From the NCBI GenBank assembly GCA_026417035.1, contig JAOAEA010000036.1, forward strand, positions 1-39,080: a stretch of 39,080 nt of DNA, in the 5' to 3' direction. The notes beneath the pieces were generated by a model. That model was given only the letters and a program-made list of their open reading frames with translations, was not told the DNA's origin and made no database searches. Of this stretch, positions 22,170 to 30,617 are shown one piece after another. Within the stretch, counting starts at the first letter, position 1, and the number at the start of each line of letters is the position of its first letter. Source of the stretch: Burkholderiales bacterium. Lineage in GTDB: Bacteria > Pseudomonadota > Gammaproteobacteria > Burkholderiales > SG8-39. The position numbers were made by a program, and so were the translations under genes.

Positions 22170-23510
22170 CTACTTCGCCGCCGGCGGCCGCAACTCCCCC
22201 GCGCCCACCGAGCGCTGCCAGAGCATCTTCCCGTCGGAATCGTAGAGCTCGAACGCGAGGCGGCGGGCCTCGCGCGGGCCGGTGAAGCGCAGCATCCCGA
22301 AATTGCGCGCGAGCGTGAACGTTCCCGGCACGAGGTCGGGGTTCTCGCGTTCCTCGCGCGACGGGTTGGCGAGCCCCGCGGTGAGCGGCGAGGCGGTGAA
22401 CTCGTACAGCGGATACGTCCCGGGCCGCTCGATGCGCAGCAGCGACGCGAAGTGCCGGTCGCCGGAGAGGAACACCACGCCGGGGATGCGCTCGGCCGCG
22501 AGCCAGTCGGCGAGCGCCTTCTGATCGGCGGGAAACTGGTACAGGCCCTCGAAGCGGCTCGCGCGGTTCCAGAACTGGCTGCCGTTGGCGACCACCTTGA
22601 ACGTCGCGCGCGAGGTGAGGAGCGCCTGCTTGAGCCATTCGAGCTGCGCGGCGCCCCACATCGTCTTCGCCGGGACGTCCGGATAGCGATTGGGGTAGCG
22701 GTGGAAGCGGTCGTCGAGCAGGAAGAAGTCGACGTCCCCGAAGCTGACCTGGGTGAAGATCCCCGGCACCCCAGGAAGCCCCGCGGTCGGGTTCGGCCAA
22801 TAGCGGCGGAAGGTGTCCAGCGCCCAGCCCTTGCCGACGAACGACGCGTCGGAGTCGTTCGGCCCGTAGTCGTGGTCGTCCCAGATCGCGATGTGGGAGG
22901 TCGCCGTCCAGAGGCGCGCGAGCTCCGGCGCCTCGCGGTAGGCGCGGTAGCGCGCGCTCATGCCCTCGGGCGAGGTCCACTCCGGCTCGCGGAAATAGAC
23001 GTTGTCGCCGAGCCAGAGCATGAAGTCGGGCGACTTCGCCGCGATCGCGTCGAACACCTGGAAGCCCTCGCCCCACGGGCGGCCGGGTCGCGAATAGGGG
23101 TCGTTCAGGTAAGCGCAGGAGCCGAACGCGACCGCGAAGTCGGGCGGCCCGGCGCGGAACTGCCACAGCGGCTGGGTGCGGAAAGCGCCCTCGCGCACCG
23201 GCTTGCCGTCGGCCAGCACGCGGTAGCGGTACGCGGTGCCGGGCTCGAGGTTCGCGAGCCGCAGGTGCGCGACGAAGTCGTGCGCCGCGTCCGTCATCGC
23301 CTCGACGCGCCGCAGGGCCGTCTCCCGGCCCTCGGGGAAGAACTCGACGGCGAGGCGCGTGCTCGCGCGCGTCTGCGCCCAGAGCGTCATCGCGCCCATG
23401 TCGGCGAAGCCGTGCATCACGGAAACCGCAGGCGCGGCGGGCGCGGCAGCGGGCGGCGCGAGGGTGAAGAGCGCTGCCGCGCAGGCGAGCGCGCCGAGAA
23501 GACGCTTCAT
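22170..23510 (-). CDS. PhoD-like alkaline phosphatase/phosphodiesterase
   Basis: This 446-residue exported PhoD-like metallophosphatase has a signal peptide (MKRLLGALACAAALFTLAPP region) and an N-terminal Ig-like PhoD_N part (GAMTLWAQTRASTRLAVEF, LEPGTAYRYRVLADG). The catalytic domain has the expected metal-site blocks AFGSC, LWLGDNVYFRE, WDDHDYGPNDSD, FLLDDRFHR, VANGSQFWN and FLSGDRHF. It would release phosphate from phosphodiesters or monoesters in the periplasm, with Ca/Fe-type metals in characterised members. The start ATG at 23510 has a TATAGT box 6 bases upstream and no SD. It diverges from the MFS transporter. Confidence 0.9.
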   Translation of the reverse strand: MKRLLGALACAAALFTLAPPAAAPAAPAVSVMHGFADMGAMTLWAQTRASTRLAVEFFPEGRETALRRVEAMTDAAHDFVAHLRLANLEPGTAYRYRVLADGKPVREGAFRTQPLWQFRAGPPDFAVAFGSCAYLNDPYSRPGRPWGEGFQVFDAIAAKSPDFMLWLGDNVYFREPEWTSPEGMSARYRAYREAPELARLWTATSHIAIWDDHDYGPNDSDASFVGKGWALDTFRRYWPNPTAGLPGVPGIFTQVSFGDVDFFLLDDRFHRYPNRYPDVPAKTMWGAAQLEWLKQALLTSRATFKVVANGSQFWNRASRFEGLYQFPADQKALADWLAAERIPGVVFLSGDRHFASLLRIERPGTYPLYEFTASPLTAGLANPSREERENPDLVPGTFTLARNFGMLRFTGPREARRLAFELYDSDGKMLWQRSVGAGELRPPAAK

Positions 23511-23516
23511 ACGCGG

Positions 23517-23522
23517 ACTATA
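23517..23522 (-). promoter_or_regulatory. candidate -10 box for the PhoD gene
   Basis: TATAGT on the minus strand, exactly 6 bases before the ATG at 23510. Predicted initiation falls on or next to the start codon. No SD. Confidence 0.45.
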
Positions 23523-23560
23523 GCCTGCCTCGATGACAGGTTCCCGCGTGCGCCGCCCGC

Positions 23561-23566
23561 TATAAT
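23561..23566 (+). promoter_or_regulatory. candidate -10 box for the MFS transporter gene
   Basis: Perfect TATAAT consensus in a very GC-rich context, 40 bases before the ATG at 23607. The -35 region is poor (TGACAG lies 21 bases upstream). It forms a divergent pair with the PhoD -10 box. Confidence 0.45.
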
Positions 23567-23606
23567 CCGCGCCTTCCGGGGCGCGCCGCGCGCCGCCCGC
23601 GAGCCG

Positions 23607-24785
23607 ATGACCCGCCAGCGCCGAAACATCGCCCTCCTCGCCACGGCCCAGGCGCTGCTGCTCACCAACAACGCCACGGTGATCGCGCTGAACGGGCTCG
23701 TCGGCTACGCGCTCGCGGCGGACAAGTCGCTCGCGACCCTGCCGGTCACCGGGTGGGTGGTCGGCGCCGCCGCGACGACCTTCTTCGCTTCGCTCTTCAT
23801 GCAGCGCTTCGGCCGGCGCGCGGGCTTCACGCTCGGGGCGCTGGTCGGCATCGTCGGCGCGATGGTCTGCTGCCTCGCGATCCACGTCGGCAGCTTCTGG
23901 CTGTTCGTGGCGGGCACCACGGTGTTCGGCGTGTACAACGCCTTCGGCCAGTACTACCGCTTCGCGGCCGCCGACGCCGCGACGCCGGAGTTCCGCAGCC
24001 GCGCGATCTCCTACGTGCTCGCCGGCGGTCTGGTCGGCGGGATCCTCGGCCCGAACATCAGCAAGTGGACGGTGCACCTCCTGCCCGCCGCCTACCTCGG
24101 CGCGTACCTCGTTCTCGTCGTCTTCCTCGTGCTCGTGCTGGCGGTCGTGTGGCGAATCGAAGTCCCGGCGCCGCCGCCTGCGGCCGCGCACGAGCGGGGG
24201 CGGTCGCTCGCCGCGATCGTCTCCCAGCCCGCGTTCATCGTCGCCGTGCTCGCCGGTGCCTTCGGCTACGGCGTGATGAACCTCCTCATGACCGCGACGC
24301 CGCTCGCGATGGGCGTGTGCGGCCACCCGTACTCGGCCGCCGCGACCGTGATCTCCTGGCACGTGATCGGGATGTTCGCGCCGTCGTTCTTCACCGGCGG
24401 CCTGATCGCGCGCTTCGGCGTGCTGCAGGTCATGCTGGCGGGCGTGGTGCTGAACCTCGTCTGCGTCGCGATCGCGCTCGCGGGCGTGGACGTGGCGAAT
24501 TTCTGGGCGGCGCTGGTCGTGCTCGGCATCGGCTGGAACTTCCTCTACGTGGGCGGCACGGCGCTCCTCACCGAGGCGTACCGGCCCGTGGAGAAGGCGC
24601 GGGCGCAGGGCGCCAACGACCTCGCCATCTTCCTCACCATGGCCACGTCCTCGTTCTCCTCGGGCCTCATCCTCGAGCGGAACGGCTGGCAGACGCTCAA
24701 TTACCTGGCGATCCCCTTCATCCTGGCCGTCGGCGTCGCCGTCGTCTGGCTGATGGGCAGGCGCCGCCCCGCGCTCGCCGCGTAA
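23607..24785 (+). CDS. MFS transporter
   Basis: This 392-residue protein has about twelve predicted transmembrane helices in two six-helix halves. The loop after helix 2 reads FMQRFGRRAGF, which fits the MFS signature GxxxDRxGRR loosely, and the two halves are separated by a charged loop (PAPPPAAAHERGRSL). It resembles YcaD/YebQ-like uncharacterised exporters of the major facilitator superfamily. The substrate is unknown. The ATG at 23607 follows a TATAAT box. RidA begins 15 bases after its stop with a strong SD, and then comes an HSL-family hydrolase, so these three genes probably form an operon. Confidence 0.88.
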   Translation: MTRQRRNIALLATAQALLLTNNATVIALNGLVGYALAADKSLATLPVTGWVVGAAATTFFASLFMQRFGRRAGFTLGALVGIVGAMVCCLAIHVGSFWLFVAGTTVFGVYNAFGQYYRFAAADAATPEFRSRAISYVLAGGLVGGILGPNISKWTVHLLPAAYLGAYLVLVVFLVLVLAVVWRIEVPAPPPAAAHERGRSLAAIVSQPAFIVAVLAGAFGYGVMNLLMTATPLAMGVCGHPYSAAATVISWHVIGMFAPSFFTGGLIARFGVLQVMLAGVVLNLVCVAIALAGVDVANFWAALVVLGIGWNFLYVGGTALLTEAYRPVEKARAQGANDLAIFLTMATSSFSSGLILERNGWQTLNYLAIPFILAVGVAVVWLMGRRRPALAA

Positions 24786-24800
24786 TCCGGGAGGAAACCC

Positions 24801-25205
24801 ATGCCCGCCGTCTTCGTCGATCCGCCGCGCTTCCCCCACAACGTCCACTACTCGCATGTCGGCATCGTGCAGGGCGGGCGCCAGGTGTACGTCTCCGGTC
24901 AGGTCGCCTACGACCACCATGGCCGCGTCGTCGGCAAGGGCGACCTGCGCGCGCAGGCGCTGCGGGTGTACGAGAACCTGAAGGAATGCCTCGCGGTCGC
25001 GGGCGCCACCTTCCACCACGTCGTCAAGGTCACCACCTACGTCGTGGACCTCACTCCGGAGAAGGCGGACGTCGTGCGCGAGGTGCGCGCGCACTACCTC
25101 GCCGGGATGCGCCCGGTCTCGACCATGGTCGGCGTGACCGGCCTCGTGAACCCGGAACTCCTCATCGAGGTCGAGGTGGTCGCCTTCGTGCCCGAGGGGC
25201 ATTGA
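24801..25205 (+). CDS. RidA/YjgF/UK114-family protein
   Basis: This 134-residue RidA-fold protein has the segments VYVSGQVAYD, LRAQALRVYENLKECLAVAGA and DVVKVTTY-like HVVKVTTYVVDL, and ends PELLIEVEVVAFV. Canonical RidA deaminates reactive enamine/imine intermediates. The usual Arg of the active site (CxxR-like motif near residue 105) is represented here by AGMRPVSTMVGV, so the substrate-binding Arg appears present. A strong SD (GGAGGAA) sits before the ATG at 24801. It lies between an MFS transporter and a hydrolase, and such RidA paralogues often accompany catabolic operons. Confidence 0.9.
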   Translation: MPAVFVDPPRFPHNVHYSHVGIVQGGRQVYVSGQVAYDHHGRVVGKGDLRAQALRVYENLKECLAVAGATFHHVVKVTTYVVDLTPEKADVVREVRAHYLAGMRPVSTMVGVTGLVNPELLIEVEVVAFVPEGH

Positions 25206-25227
25206 GCGCGCGCGGGGGCAGAGGCGG

Positions 25228-26187
25228 GTGAAGCAGCTCGACCGCCAGGCGGCCGCCGTCCTCGAGCGGATCCGGCTCGCGGGCCTGCCCCCCTATCGCG
25301 AGCTCGGGCCGCAGGCAGGGCGCGCGCTCTACCGGAAGTCCCGCGCCGCGCTCGCGCCCCCGCCGCCGGAGGTGGCGCTCGCCGACGACTTCGAGATCCC
25401 CGGGCCCGCCGGACGGATCGCGATCCGCCACTACCGCGGGCACGGGACGACGCCGAGCGAGTCGCTCCCGGCGCTCGTCTATTTCCACGGCGGCGGCCAC
25501 ACCATCGGCGACCTCGACACCCACGACGTGGTGTGCCGCGAGTTCGCCAACGCCGGGCGCTGCGCCGTCGTCTCGGTCGATTACCGCCTCGCACCCGAGC
25601 ACCGGTTCCCGGCCGCGTTCGACGATGCGGTGGCCGCCGTGCGCTGGGTCGCGACCGAGGGCGCGAAGCTCGGCATCGACCGCGCGCGCGTGGCGGTGGG
25701 CGGCGACAGCGCCGGGGGCAACCTCGCGGCCGCGGCGGCGATCGCGGCCCGCGACGCCGGCGGGCCGCCGCTCGCGATGCAGGTGCTCGTCTATCCGACG
25801 GTGGACATGGCCTACGAGACGCCGTCGAGCTACGAGTACGGCGAGGGCTACCTCCTCACCCGCGACACCATCCTCTGGTTCCGCGCGAACTACCTTCGCG
25901 GGGAGCACGACGTCGGCGACTGGCGCGCCTCGCCGGCGCGCGCGCCGAGCCTCGCGCGGTTGCCACCGGCGTGCGTGATCACCGCCGGCTTCGACCCGCT
26001 CCTCGACGAGGGGCGCGCGTACGCCGAGCGGCTCCACGCCGAGGGCGTGCCGACGGTGTACGAGTGCTTCGAAGGGCAGATCCACGGCTTCATCACCATG
26101 GGCGCCGTGATCGCCGCCGCGCACCACGCCATCTACCGCGCGTGCCAATTCATGCGGGTGGCGTGGGGCGGGGGGAAGTTCCGCTGA
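25228..26187 (+). CDS. HSL-family alpha/beta hydrolase (carboxylesterase)
   Basis: This 319-residue hormone-sensitive-lipase-type esterase has the oxyanion motif HGGGHTIGD, the nucleophile elbow GGDSAGGN, the acid in ITAGFDPLLDEG and the His in EGQIHGFITMG. These are the conserved blocks of family IV bacterial esterases/lipases, which cleave short acyl esters. No signal peptide. The GTG at 25228 lies 22 bases after RidA; a purine-rich GGCAGAGGCGG stretch precedes it. The stop is followed after 3 bases by inverted-repeat copy 3. Confidence 0.92.
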   Translation: MKQLDRQAAAVLERIRLAGLPPYRELGPQAGRALYRKSRAALAPPPPEVALADDFEIPGPAGRIAIRHYRGHGTTPSESLPALVYFHGGGHTIGDLDTHDVVCREFANAGRCAVVSVDYRLAPEHRFPAAFDDAVAAVRWVATEGAKLGIDRARVAVGGDSAGGNLAAAAAIAARDAGGPPLAMQVLVYPTVDMAYETPSSYEYGEGYLLTRDTILWFRANYLRGEHDVGDWRASPARAPSLARLPPACVITAGFDPLLDEGRAYAERLHAEGVPTVYECFEGQIHGFITMGAVIAAAHHAIYRACQFMRVAWGGGKFR

Positions 26188-26190
26188 GGC

Positions 26191-26363
26191 GGAACCGCGC
26201 AAGCGCGAGGCACGCAAAGGCGCGCGAGAAATGGCGTTCGCTTCTCTGCGCGGGGGGCCGCGGCGCGAGCCATCCTGGCGGCGGGCTCCGACCGATCGGG
26301 CACTGACCCTGCTGCAACGGCTTCTTCCGCGCGCCTTCGCGCCCGTGGCGCTGTTGCGGTTCC
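26191..26363. repeat. inverted-repeat (MITE-like) element, copy 3
   Basis: A 173-base unit with inverted 30-base arms at 26191-26220 and 26334-26363, matching at 22 of 30 positions, the most diverged pair. It fills the whole intergenic space: 3 bases after the esterase stop and 4 bases before the TTG start of the transporter. No ORF of interest inside. Confidence 0.65.
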
Positions 26364-26367
26364 CGCC

Positions 26368-27306
26368 TTGATCGGTCCGGCCCTCGACTTCATCGGCCGC
26401 CACGCGACGCGCTTCCTCGCCGCGGGCGTGCTCCTCGGGCTCGCCGCGCCGCCGCTCGCGCACCTGGCGCGGCCGCTGCTCGTCCCGGCGCTGCTCGTCC
26501 CGCTCACGATCGCGCTCACCCGGCTCGACTGGGGCGCGATGAGCGCCTACGCGCGGCGGCCGCTCTTCGTCGCGGCGACGGTCCTCTGGCTCCTGGTCGC
26601 GTCGCCGGTGCTCGTCTGGGCGGCGCTCGCGCCGCTGCCGCTGCCGCAGCCGCTCTATCACGCGCTGGTGCTGATGGCGGCGGCCTCCCCCATCGTCTCG
26701 AGCGCGGCGATCGCGCTGCTCCTCGGCCTCGACGCCGCGCTCGCCGTGGTCGTGATCGTGGTCGCCACCGCCGCGCTGCCGTTCACCCTGCCGGTGCTCG
26801 CGCTCGCGCTCCTCGGCATCGCGCTCGAGCTCGACCTCGCCACCTTCATGCTGCGCCTCGCGACCATGGTCGGCGCGGCGTTCGCGGCCGCGCTCGCCGT
26901 GCGGCGCATCGTGCCGAGGCACGCCATCGCGCGCCACGCCCGCGCGCTCGACGCGCTCTCGGTGATCAACCTCGTGATCTTCGCGGTGGCGATCATGGAC
27001 GGGGTCACGGCGTTCGCGTTCGAGCGCCCCGGCTACGTCGCGCTCGCCACGGCCGCCGCGTTCGCCGCGAACCTCGCGCTGCAGGCGCTCGGCACGGCCG
27101 TCTGGGCGCGGCTCGGCATGCGCGCCGCGCTCACCATGGGGCTCATGACGGGCAACTGCAACATGGGGCTGGTGATGGTGGCGCTCGGCCGCGACGCGGC
27201 CTTCGAGGTGATCGTGTTCTTCGCGATGGGCCAGCTGCCCATGTACATGCTCCCGGGGCTGCTCACGCCCGTGTACCGGCGGCTCGCGGCGCGCGAGCCG
27301 GGCTAG
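26368..27306 (+). CDS. bile acid:sodium symporter-like (BASS/SBF) transporter
   Basis: This 312-residue membrane protein has about nine or ten hydrophobic helices. It resembles the SBF/BASS transporter fold (SPIVSSAAIALLLGLD and MTGNCNMGLVMVALG, which resemble the two crossover regions). Substrates in the family are organic anions taken up with sodium, and none can be assigned here. The start is the TTG at 26368, the only start near the first hydrophobic segment. No SD is seen, because the repeat arm occupies the upstream bases. The start call is therefore less certain, and insertion of the repeat may have removed the original 5' region. Confidence 0.72.
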   Translation: MIGPALDFIGRHATRFLAAGVLLGLAAPPLAHLARPLLVPALLVPLTIALTRLDWGAMSAYARRPLFVAATVLWLLVASPVLVWAALAPLPLPQPLYHALVLMAAASPIVSSAAIALLLGLDAALAVVVIVVATAALPFTLPVLALALLGIALELDLATFMLRLATMVGAAFAAALAVRRIVPRHAIARHARALDALSVINLVIFAVAIMDGVTAFAFERPGYVALATAAAFAANLALQALGTAVWARLGMRAALTMGLMTGNCNMGLVMVALGRDAAFEVIVFFAMGQLPMYMLPGLLTPVYRRLAAREPG

Positions 27307-27309
27307 AAT
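27304..27309 (+). promoter_or_regulatory. candidate -10 box for the molybdopterin oxidoreductase gene
   Basis: TAGAAT, overlapping the stop codon of the preceding gene, 30 bases before the ATG at 27340. No clear -35 hexamer. Confidence 0.3.
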
Positions 27310-27339
27310 CGCGGGCCGAGCCCCCGTTCGAGGATCCCG

Positions 27340-29412
27340 ATGGGCACCGACGAGCTGCGCGCCACCACCCGCCGCATCGTGAAGGCCGCGTGCCCGCACG
27401 ACTGTCCCGACACGTGCGCGATGGAGATCGCCGTGGAGAACGGCCGCGCCGTCGCGGTGCGCGGCGGCGACATGCCCTTCACCGCCGGCACCCTGTGCAC
27501 CAAGGTGTCGCGCTACCTCGAACGGACCTACCACCCCGACCGGGTTCTGCACCCGCTGCGGCGCGTGGGCCGCAAGGGCGAGGGGCGCTTCGCGAGGATC
27601 TCGTGGGACGAGGCGCTCGCCGAGATCGCCGCGCGCTTCGCCGAGATCGCCGTCGAGGACCCGCAGCAGATCCTGCCCTGCAGCTACGCCGGCACGATGG
27701 GGCTCGTGCAATACGCATCGATGGACCGGCGCTTCTTCCACCGCCTCGGCGCGTCGCTGCTCGACCGCACCCTCTGTTCGAGCGCCGGCAAGGTCGGCCT
27801 CAGGATCACGCTGGGCGCGACCGTCGGCATGGATCCCGAGCGTTGCGCCGATTCGCGCCTCGTCATCGTCTGGGGCTCCAACCCGATCGTCTCGAACCTG
27901 CACTTCTGGTCGCGCGTGGCCGAGGCGAAGCGCCGCGGCGGGCGCGTCGTCGTCATCGACCCCTACCGCACGCTCTCGGCCGAGAAGGCGAGCGAGCACG
28001 TCGCGCCGCTGCCCGGCACCGACGCCGCCCTGGCGCTCGGCATGATGCACGTGATCATCGGCGAGAACCTCATCGACGCCGACTACGTGACCCGCCACAC
28101 GCTCGGCTTCGACGCCCTCGCGGAGCGGGTGCGCGCGTATCCGCCCGGCGAGGTCGCAGCGATCTGCGGGCTCGGCGCCGAGACCGTCGTGCGGCTCGCG
28201 CGCGAGTACGCGACGACGAAGCCCGCGGCGATCCGGCTCAACTACGGGATGCAGCGGCACGCGGGCGGGGGCATGGCGGTGCGCACCATCGCGTGCCTGC
28301 CGGCGCTCGTCGGCGCCTGGCGCGATGCGGCGGGCGGCGTGGCGCTCTCCACCGGCGACTGGTATGCGCTCGACCACGGCACGCTCGAGCGCCCGGACCT
28401 CGTCCGGGGGCGCCCGCGCACCATCAACCAGTCGGCGCTCGGCGAGGCGCTCACCGCCGCGCGCCCGCCGGTGAAGGCGATCTACGTGTACAACAACAAC
28501 CCGGTCGCGGTGTGCCCCGACTCGCGCAAGGTGATCGCGGGCTTCGCGCGCGAAGATCTCTTCACCGTCGTGCACGACCTCTTCCTCACCGACACCGCCG
28601 ACTACGCCGACATCGTGCTGCCGGCGACGACGAGCCTCGAGCACTGGGACGTGCACAAGTCCTACGGCCACCTCTACGTGCTCGCCAACGCGCCGGCGAT
28701 CGCGCCCCTCGGCGAGGCGAAGCCGAACTCGGAGGTGTTCCGCCTCCTCGCCGCGCGGCTCGGCTTCGACGAGCCGTGCTTTCGCGACTCCGACGAGGAC
28801 CTCTGCCGCCAGGCGCTCGCATCCGACCATCCGCGGATGCGGGGGATCGACTGGGAGACGCTGAAAGGCCGCGGCTGGATGCGGCTCGCGGTGCCCGAGC
28901 GCTTCGCGCCCTTCGCCGAGGGCGGCTTCCCGACGCCCTCGGGGAAGTGCGAGTTCCATAGCGAGACCGCGCGCGAGATGGGCTACGACCCGCTGCCCGC
29001 TTACACGCCGCCACGCGAGTCGCCCTCGACCCCGTCGCCGCTCCGCGAGCGCTATCCGCTGGCGTTTCTCAGCCCGCCGGCGCGGCACTTCCTCAACTCG
29101 AGCTTCGCGAACCTCGGCTTCGCGTTGCAGGACGAGGGCGAGCCGCATCTGGACATCCACCCCGAGGATGCGCGGCCGCGCGGCATCGCCGACGGCGACC
29201 TGGTGCGGGTCTTCAACGACCGCGGCGAGTTCCGCGCCCGCGCGCGCGTCGGCCCGAGGACGCGGCCGCAGGTGGTCGTCGCGCCGTCGGTGTGGTGGAA
29301 GAAGCTCTCGCCGGACGGCCGCAACGCGAACGAGGTCACCTCGCAGGCGCTCGCCGACATGGGCGGGGCGGCGACGTTCTACGACTGCCTGGTCGACGTC
29401 GCGCGGGCGTGA
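27340..29412 (+). CDS. molybdopterin-dependent oxidoreductase (DMSO reductase family)
   Basis: This 690-residue protein carries the [4Fe-4S] motif Cys18, Cys22, Cys26 and Cys53 (CPHDCPDTC, then GTLC). The Mo-bisMGD domains follow with ISWDEALAEIA, VWGSNPIVSN, VVVIDPYRT, IYVYNNNPVAV, DIVLPATTSLEHWD and a C-terminal MGD-binding barrel (HPEDARPRGIADGDLVRVFNDRGEF). There is no twin-arginine signal, so it is cytoplasmic. It fits the soluble BisC/NasA-like or formate-dehydrogenase-like members often annotated only as molybdopterin oxidoreductase, and the electron partner and substrate are unknown. The stop is 7 bases before the OpgC-like gene. Confidence 0.9.
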   Translation: MGTDELRATTRRIVKAACPHDCPDTCAMEIAVENGRAVAVRGGDMPFTAGTLCTKVSRYLERTYHPDRVLHPLRRVGRKGEGRFARISWDEALAEIAARFAEIAVEDPQQILPCSYAGTMGLVQYASMDRRFFHRLGASLLDRTLCSSAGKVGLRITLGATVGMDPERCADSRLVIVWGSNPIVSNLHFWSRVAEAKRRGGRVVVIDPYRTLSAEKASEHVAPLPGTDAALALGMMHVIIGENLIDADYVTRHTLGFDALAERVRAYPPGEVAAICGLGAETVVRLAREYATTKPAAIRLNYGMQRHAGGGMAVRTIACLPALVGAWRDAAGGVALSTGDWYALDHGTLERPDLVRGRPRTINQSALGEALTAARPPVKAIYVYNNNPVAVCPDSRKVIAGFAREDLFTVVHDLFLTDTADYADIVLPATTSLEHWDVHKSYGHLYVLANAPAIAPLGEAKPNSEVFRLLAARLGFDEPCFRDSDEDLCRQALASDHPRMRGIDWETLKGRGWMRLAVPERFAPFAEGGFPTPSGKCEFHSETAREMGYDPLPAYTPPRESPSTPSPLRERYPLAFLSPPARHFLNSSFANLGFALQDEGEPHLDIHPEDARPRGIADGDLVRVFNDRGEFRARARVGPRTRPQVVVAPSVWWKKLSPDGRNANEVTSQALADMGGAATFYDCLVDVARA

Positions 29413-29419
29413 GGGTGCG

Positions 29420-30589
29420 ATGGCCGCGGTGACCGACGCTGCTGCCGTGCCCTCCGCACCCGCCGTCGGCGCGGCCGCGGGCGCGCCGGCGAAGCGGGGG
29501 CGCGACCTGCGGCTCGACTTCTTCCGCGGCCTCGCCCTGTGGTTCATCTTCCTCGACCACATCCCCGACAACACGTTCTCCTGGCTGACGGTGCGCAACT
29601 ACGGGTTCAGCGACGCCGCCGAGATCTTCGTGTTCGTGTCGGGCTACACCGCGGCGGTCGCCTACGCCGGGGTGCTCGCGCGGAAAGGGGCGGTGGTGGC
29701 GGGCGCGCGCGTGCTCCGCCGCGTCTGGCAGCTCTACGTCGCGCACATCATGCTGTTCGTCGCGTTCACCGCGCAGATCGCGTGGGTCTCGCTGCGCACC
29801 GACCGGCAGGTGTTCATGGAGGAGATGAACCTCCTCGGCCTCGCCGAGGAGCCGCTGCGCGCGATGGTCGCCACGGCGCTGCTCGCCTACCGGCCGACCA
29901 ACCTCGACATCCTGCCGCTCTACATCGTGGTGCTGGCGAGCTTCGCCTTCCTGCTGCCCCTTCTCCTGCGCGCCCCCTGGCGGGCGGTGCTCGCGTCCGC
30001 GATCCTCTACGGCCTCGCGCGCGGGCTCGGCTGGAACCTGCCCGGCTACCCGGCGGGCAGCGTCTGGACCTTCGACCCGTTCACCTGGCAGCTCCTCTTC
30101 TACCTCGGCGCGGCGTTCGCCGTGGACGGGCATGTCGGCGAGCGCCTCCGGCCCTACGCACGAGCGCTCGCGCCGGCCGCGGTCGCGTATCTCCTGTTCG
30201 CGGGGCTGGTCGCGCTCTCGTGGGAGGTGAACGCGCTGGGCGGGATCGTGCCCGACTGGCTCGGGCGGCTCCTGTACCCGATCGACAAGACGACGCTCGA
30301 CCCCCTGCGGCTCGTGCACTTCCTCGCGCTCGCGTACCTGGTGCAGCTCGCGATCCGCGAGGACGCGGCGTTCCTGCGCAGTCGCGCGGCCGAGCCGGTG
30401 CGCCGCTGCGGGGAGAATTCGCTGCTCGTCTTCTGCCTCGGGACGTTCCTGTCGTTCACGGCGTTCGTCGTGCTCGACGCGGCGGGCGGCGGCCTCGCGC
30501 TCGAGTTCGCGGTGAGCGCGGTCGGGATCGCGCTGCAGGTCGGGGCCGCCTATGTGGCGAGCTGGTACAAGAGGCAGCAGGCCGCGTGA
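29420..30589 (+). CDS. OpgC-like membrane acyltransferase
   Basis: This 389-residue integral membrane protein has about ten transmembrane helices. The first is preceded by the conserved RDLRLDFFRGLALWFIFLDH block, then FSDAAEIFVFVSGY, as in OpgC (PF10129), which transfers succinyl groups to osmoregulated periplasmic glucans. The Ala/Val-rich N-terminus (residues 1-25) is a low-complexity extension. It follows the oxidoreductase by 7 bases and precedes an exported SGNH hydrolase by 28 bases, a pairing that suits addition and removal of acyl groups on a periplasmic glycan, which is inference. Confidence 0.87.
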   Translation: MAAVTDAAAVPSAPAVGAAAGAPAKRGRDLRLDFFRGLALWFIFLDHIPDNTFSWLTVRNYGFSDAAEIFVFVSGYTAAVAYAGVLARKGAVVAGARVLRRVWQLYVAHIMLFVAFTAQIAWVSLRTDRQVFMEEMNLLGLAEEPLRAMVATALLAYRPTNLDILPLYIVVLASFAFLLPLLLRAPWRAVLASAILYGLARGLGWNLPGYPAGSVWTFDPFTWQLLFYLGAAFAVDGHVGERLRPYARALAPAAVAYLLFAGLVALSWEVNALGGIVPDWLGRLLYPIDKTTLDPLRLVHFLALAYLVQLAIREDAAFLRSRAAEPVRRCGENSLLVFCLGTFLSFTAFVVLDAAGGGLALEFAVSAVGIALQVGAAYVASWYKRQQAA

Positions 30590-30617
30590 CGGCCCGCGGG
30601 AGAGGAGGGGGGCGGAC

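Noticed and set aside
22074-23606. A long plus-strand frame joined in front of the MFS transporter
   Set aside because: It is antisense to the PhoD gene. The transporter's real N-terminus (MTRQRRNIALL) and the TATAAT box place the start at 23607.
25162-29598. A 1478-codon open frame on the minus strand
   Set aside because: It lies antisense to four well-supported genes and is rich in Arg, Ala and Gly with no family resemblance. Long antisense frames are expected because high GC makes stop codons rare.
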